From contig NZ_LWBU01000158.1 of assembly GCF_001646665.1 (NCBI RefSeq), positions 62,001 through 126,000 on the forward strand: a stretch of DNA of 64,000 nucleotides, written 5' to 3'. This DNA is from Streptomyces noursei (GTDB lineage: Bacteria > Actinomycetota > Actinomycetes > Streptomycetales > Streptomycetaceae). The notes under the pieces were generated by a model that saw nothing but the letters and a program-made list of their open reading frames with translations, had not been told where the DNA came from and searched no databases. Each line of letters starts with the position of its first letter. Position 1 is the stretch's first letter. The position numbers were made by a program, and so were the translations under genes. Below are positions 62,645 to 64,000 of the stretch, piece by piece.

Positions 62645-63601
62645 GTGAACAGACTTTCCATATCCCGCCGCAGGCGCGGGGCCGTGTGCGCCGCGGTCGC
62701 CCTCGGGGTGCTGCTGCCGACCGCCGCGACCGTCACCCCCGCCACCGCCGCCACTCCGGCCGTGGCGTGCACCTCCCAGAAGGCCGGCCTCGCCGCCAAG
62801 CTGGTCAAGGACATCAACGCCGCCCTCGCCGGCCGCAAGTCCACCACCGCGATCCTCGTCAACGACCGGGTGACCCGGACCAGCTGCGTCCTGCGGCCGG
62901 ACACGCAGTTCGACTCCGCGAGCGTGGTCAAGACGACCGTGCTCGCCACCCTCCTGTGGGACGCGCAGAAGTCCAAGCGGGCCCTGACCGCGACCGAGAA
63001 GTCCCGCGCCACCGCCATGATCACCAAGTCGGACAACGACGCCACCACCGCGCTGTGGAAGCAGCTCGGCGTCACCAAGATCAAGGGCTTCCTGACCGCG
63101 GCCGGCATGACGAAGACCGTCCCGGGCTCCGGCGGCTACTGGGGGCTCACCCAGATCACCGCCCGCGACCAGCAGAAGCTGCTCGCCCTGATCACCGCGA
63201 AGAACGCCGTCCTCACCGACGCCTCCCGCGGCTACATCCTTCAGCTGATGAACGCCGTCGTCGCCTCGCAGCGCTGGGGCACACCGGCGGGCGCGCCCGC
63301 CACCGCCAAGATCCACGTGAAGAACGGCTGGCTGCCCCGCGCCACCCACGCCTGGCGCGTGCACTCCATCGGCGCCTTCACCGGCACCGCGCACAACTAC
63401 CAGATCACCGTGCTCACCCACGACAACGCGACCATGCAGGACGGCATCAACACCATCCAGGCCGTCGCCCGCGTGGTCCACGCCGACCTCAACCCCACGG
63501 CCGCCCGCAGCGACGCCTTCGTCCCGCCGGCCGCCCCGCAGGAAGCCGTCCCGGCCGTCCCCGGCCGCGCCGCGCAGGAGCTCGTCACCGCCGTCCGCTG
63601 A
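62645..63601 (+). CDS. Secreted serine hydrolase, class A beta-lactamase-like fold
   Basis: The protein has 318 residues from GTG 62645. Signal peptide to about TPATAATPA. The mature domain carries SASVVKTTVLATLL (SxxK with the nucleophile and general base), KSDNDATTALW (SDN) and HVKNGW (KTG-like, here KNG), in the spacing of class A beta-lactamases and D,D-peptidases. The KNG variant and lack of a clear ExxLN omega-loop motif make a true beta-lactamase uncertain; many streptomycete members are uncharacterised serine hydrolases. C-terminal 30 residues Pro/Ala-rich. Confidence 0.85.
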   Translation: MNRLSISRRRRGAVCAAVALGVLLPTAATVTPATAATPAVACTSQKAGLAAKLVKDINAALAGRKSTTAILVNDRVTRTSCVLRPDTQFDSASVVKTTVLATLLWDAQKSKRALTATEKSRATAMITKSDNDATTALWKQLGVTKIKGFLTAAGMTKTVPGSGGYWGLTQITARDQQKLLALITAKNAVLTDASRGYILQLMNAVVASQRWGTPAGAPATAKIHVKNGWLPRATHAWRVHSIGAFTGTAHNYQITVLTHDNATMQDGINTIQAVARVVHADLNPTAARSDAFVPPAAPQEAVPAVPGRAAQELVTAVR

Positions 63602-63609
63602 CCCCGGCC

Positions 63610-63735
63610 GCGAGCCCGCCCCGAGCCCGTCCCGTCCGGGCCCGTCCCGGCCCGAGCCCGTCCCGGCCCGAGCCCGTCCCGCCCCGAGCCCGTCCCGCCC
63701 CGAGCCCGTCCCGCCCCGAGCCCGTCCCGTCCGGG
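63610..63735. repeat. 16-bp tandem repeat array
   Basis: About seven copies of a 16-bp unit (GGCCCGAGCCCGTCCC with G/C-only variants) follow the serine hydrolase gene. Units are contiguous, without spacers. The wider gap 63602-63959 holds no gene that I can support. Confidence 0.8.
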
Positions 63736-63959
63736 CCCGGATCCCGGGACCCGGGACCCGGCCCCGGCCCGTGCGGACCCGCCCGCCCCGCGCCACCCGG
63801 CGCGCGGCGGGTGCGAGGCGGGTGCGAGGCGGGTACGACCGGCGGCCTAGGACCAAGGGCCGATCATTGCGGAGGGATGAAATCCGTCCGCGCCCGCGTT
63901 GGTGCCTTCCGGTAGATCAGATCACCGACTCGATCACCGGTTCGAACGGGAGGCACCAC

Positions 63960-64000
63960 GTGGTGGCGGCAGAGCAAGGATGGGCACGACGGCTGTCCGG
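63960..64000 (+). CDS. Start of a gene running off the right edge
   Basis: GGGAGGCACCAC precedes two consecutive GTG codons at 63960, and the frame VVAAEQGWARRLSG stays open to the end of the window. Only 13 residues are visible. The ribosome site makes it a probable gene; the product cannot be told. Confidence 0.5.
   Translation, partial: MVAAEQGWARRLS

Noticed and set aside
63610..63735. CRISPR array
   Set aside because: Repeat units are contiguous with no unique spacers and there are no cas genes. The Cas4-like nuclease at 4737 belongs to a helicase operon, not a CRISPR locus.

Overview
The window is chromosomal DNA of a streptomycete. The base composition is very GC-rich with strong third-position GC bias, GTG and TTG starts are common, genes overlap in GTGA/ATGA pairs, and the local gene set (orn-adpA with a TTA codon in adpA, cebR-cebEFG-bglC, desABCD, glmS) is the arrangement I recall from Streptomyces core chromosomes. 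The species cannot be named from sequence alone. I see no CRISPR array, insertion sequence or intact prophage.

Layout. (1) 1-6000: tail of a secreted protein, tRNA-Lys, a degenerate prim-pol-like gene, a small hypothetical gene, then an overlapping three-gene operon on the minus strand: a Cas4/RecB-type PD-(D/E)XK nuclease with four cysteines, a 529-residue protein of unknown function, and an Upf1/Dna2-like SF1 helicase. (2) 6000-12700: histidine phosphatase, HTH/TPR regulator facing a small gene across an 8-bp inverted repeat, spermidine-synthase-like protein, and an OmpR-type two-component pair. (3) 12700-27300: polysaccharide block with a GH18 chitinase, an ATPase-less sugar ABC operon, bglC, cebG-cebF-cebE, cebR and a GH6 cellulase, with three perfect, one near-perfect and one degenerate CebR-type operator. 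(4) 27280-37100: tRNA-His with a duplicated 3' end flanking a gene remnant, orn, adpA, a universal stress protein, glmS, a DUF4429-type gene and a GH20 hexosaminidase. (5) 37150-44620: desferrioxamine synthesis (desA-D) and uptake/reduction (desE and a siderophore-interacting protein), each unit behind an iron box. (6) 44740-51100: leucine/isovalerate operon (carboxylase beta and alpha, HMG-CoA lyase, acyl-CoA dehydrogenase) divergent from a TetR regulator across two copies of one operator. (7) 51200-64000: a frameshifted pentapeptide-repeat gene, a putative phosphatase, thioesterase II with an acyl-CoA dehydrogenase, a membrane HTH protein facing a secreted protein, a PucR regulator beside a ureohydrolase and a thiamine-diphosphate decarboxylase, and a class A beta-lactamase-like serine hydrolase.

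How the genes work together. Secreted GH6 and GH18 enzymes with CBM2-like modules, the Ceb transporter and intracellular BglC make a cellulose/cello-oligosaccharide utilisation unit under CebR. GH20, GlmS and the chitinase link to amino-sugar metabolism. AdpA is the developmental regulator. The des genes supply iron. The point I find most worth following is the nuclease/unknown/helicase operon, whose two recognisable subunits together carry the two domains of eukaryotic Dna2.
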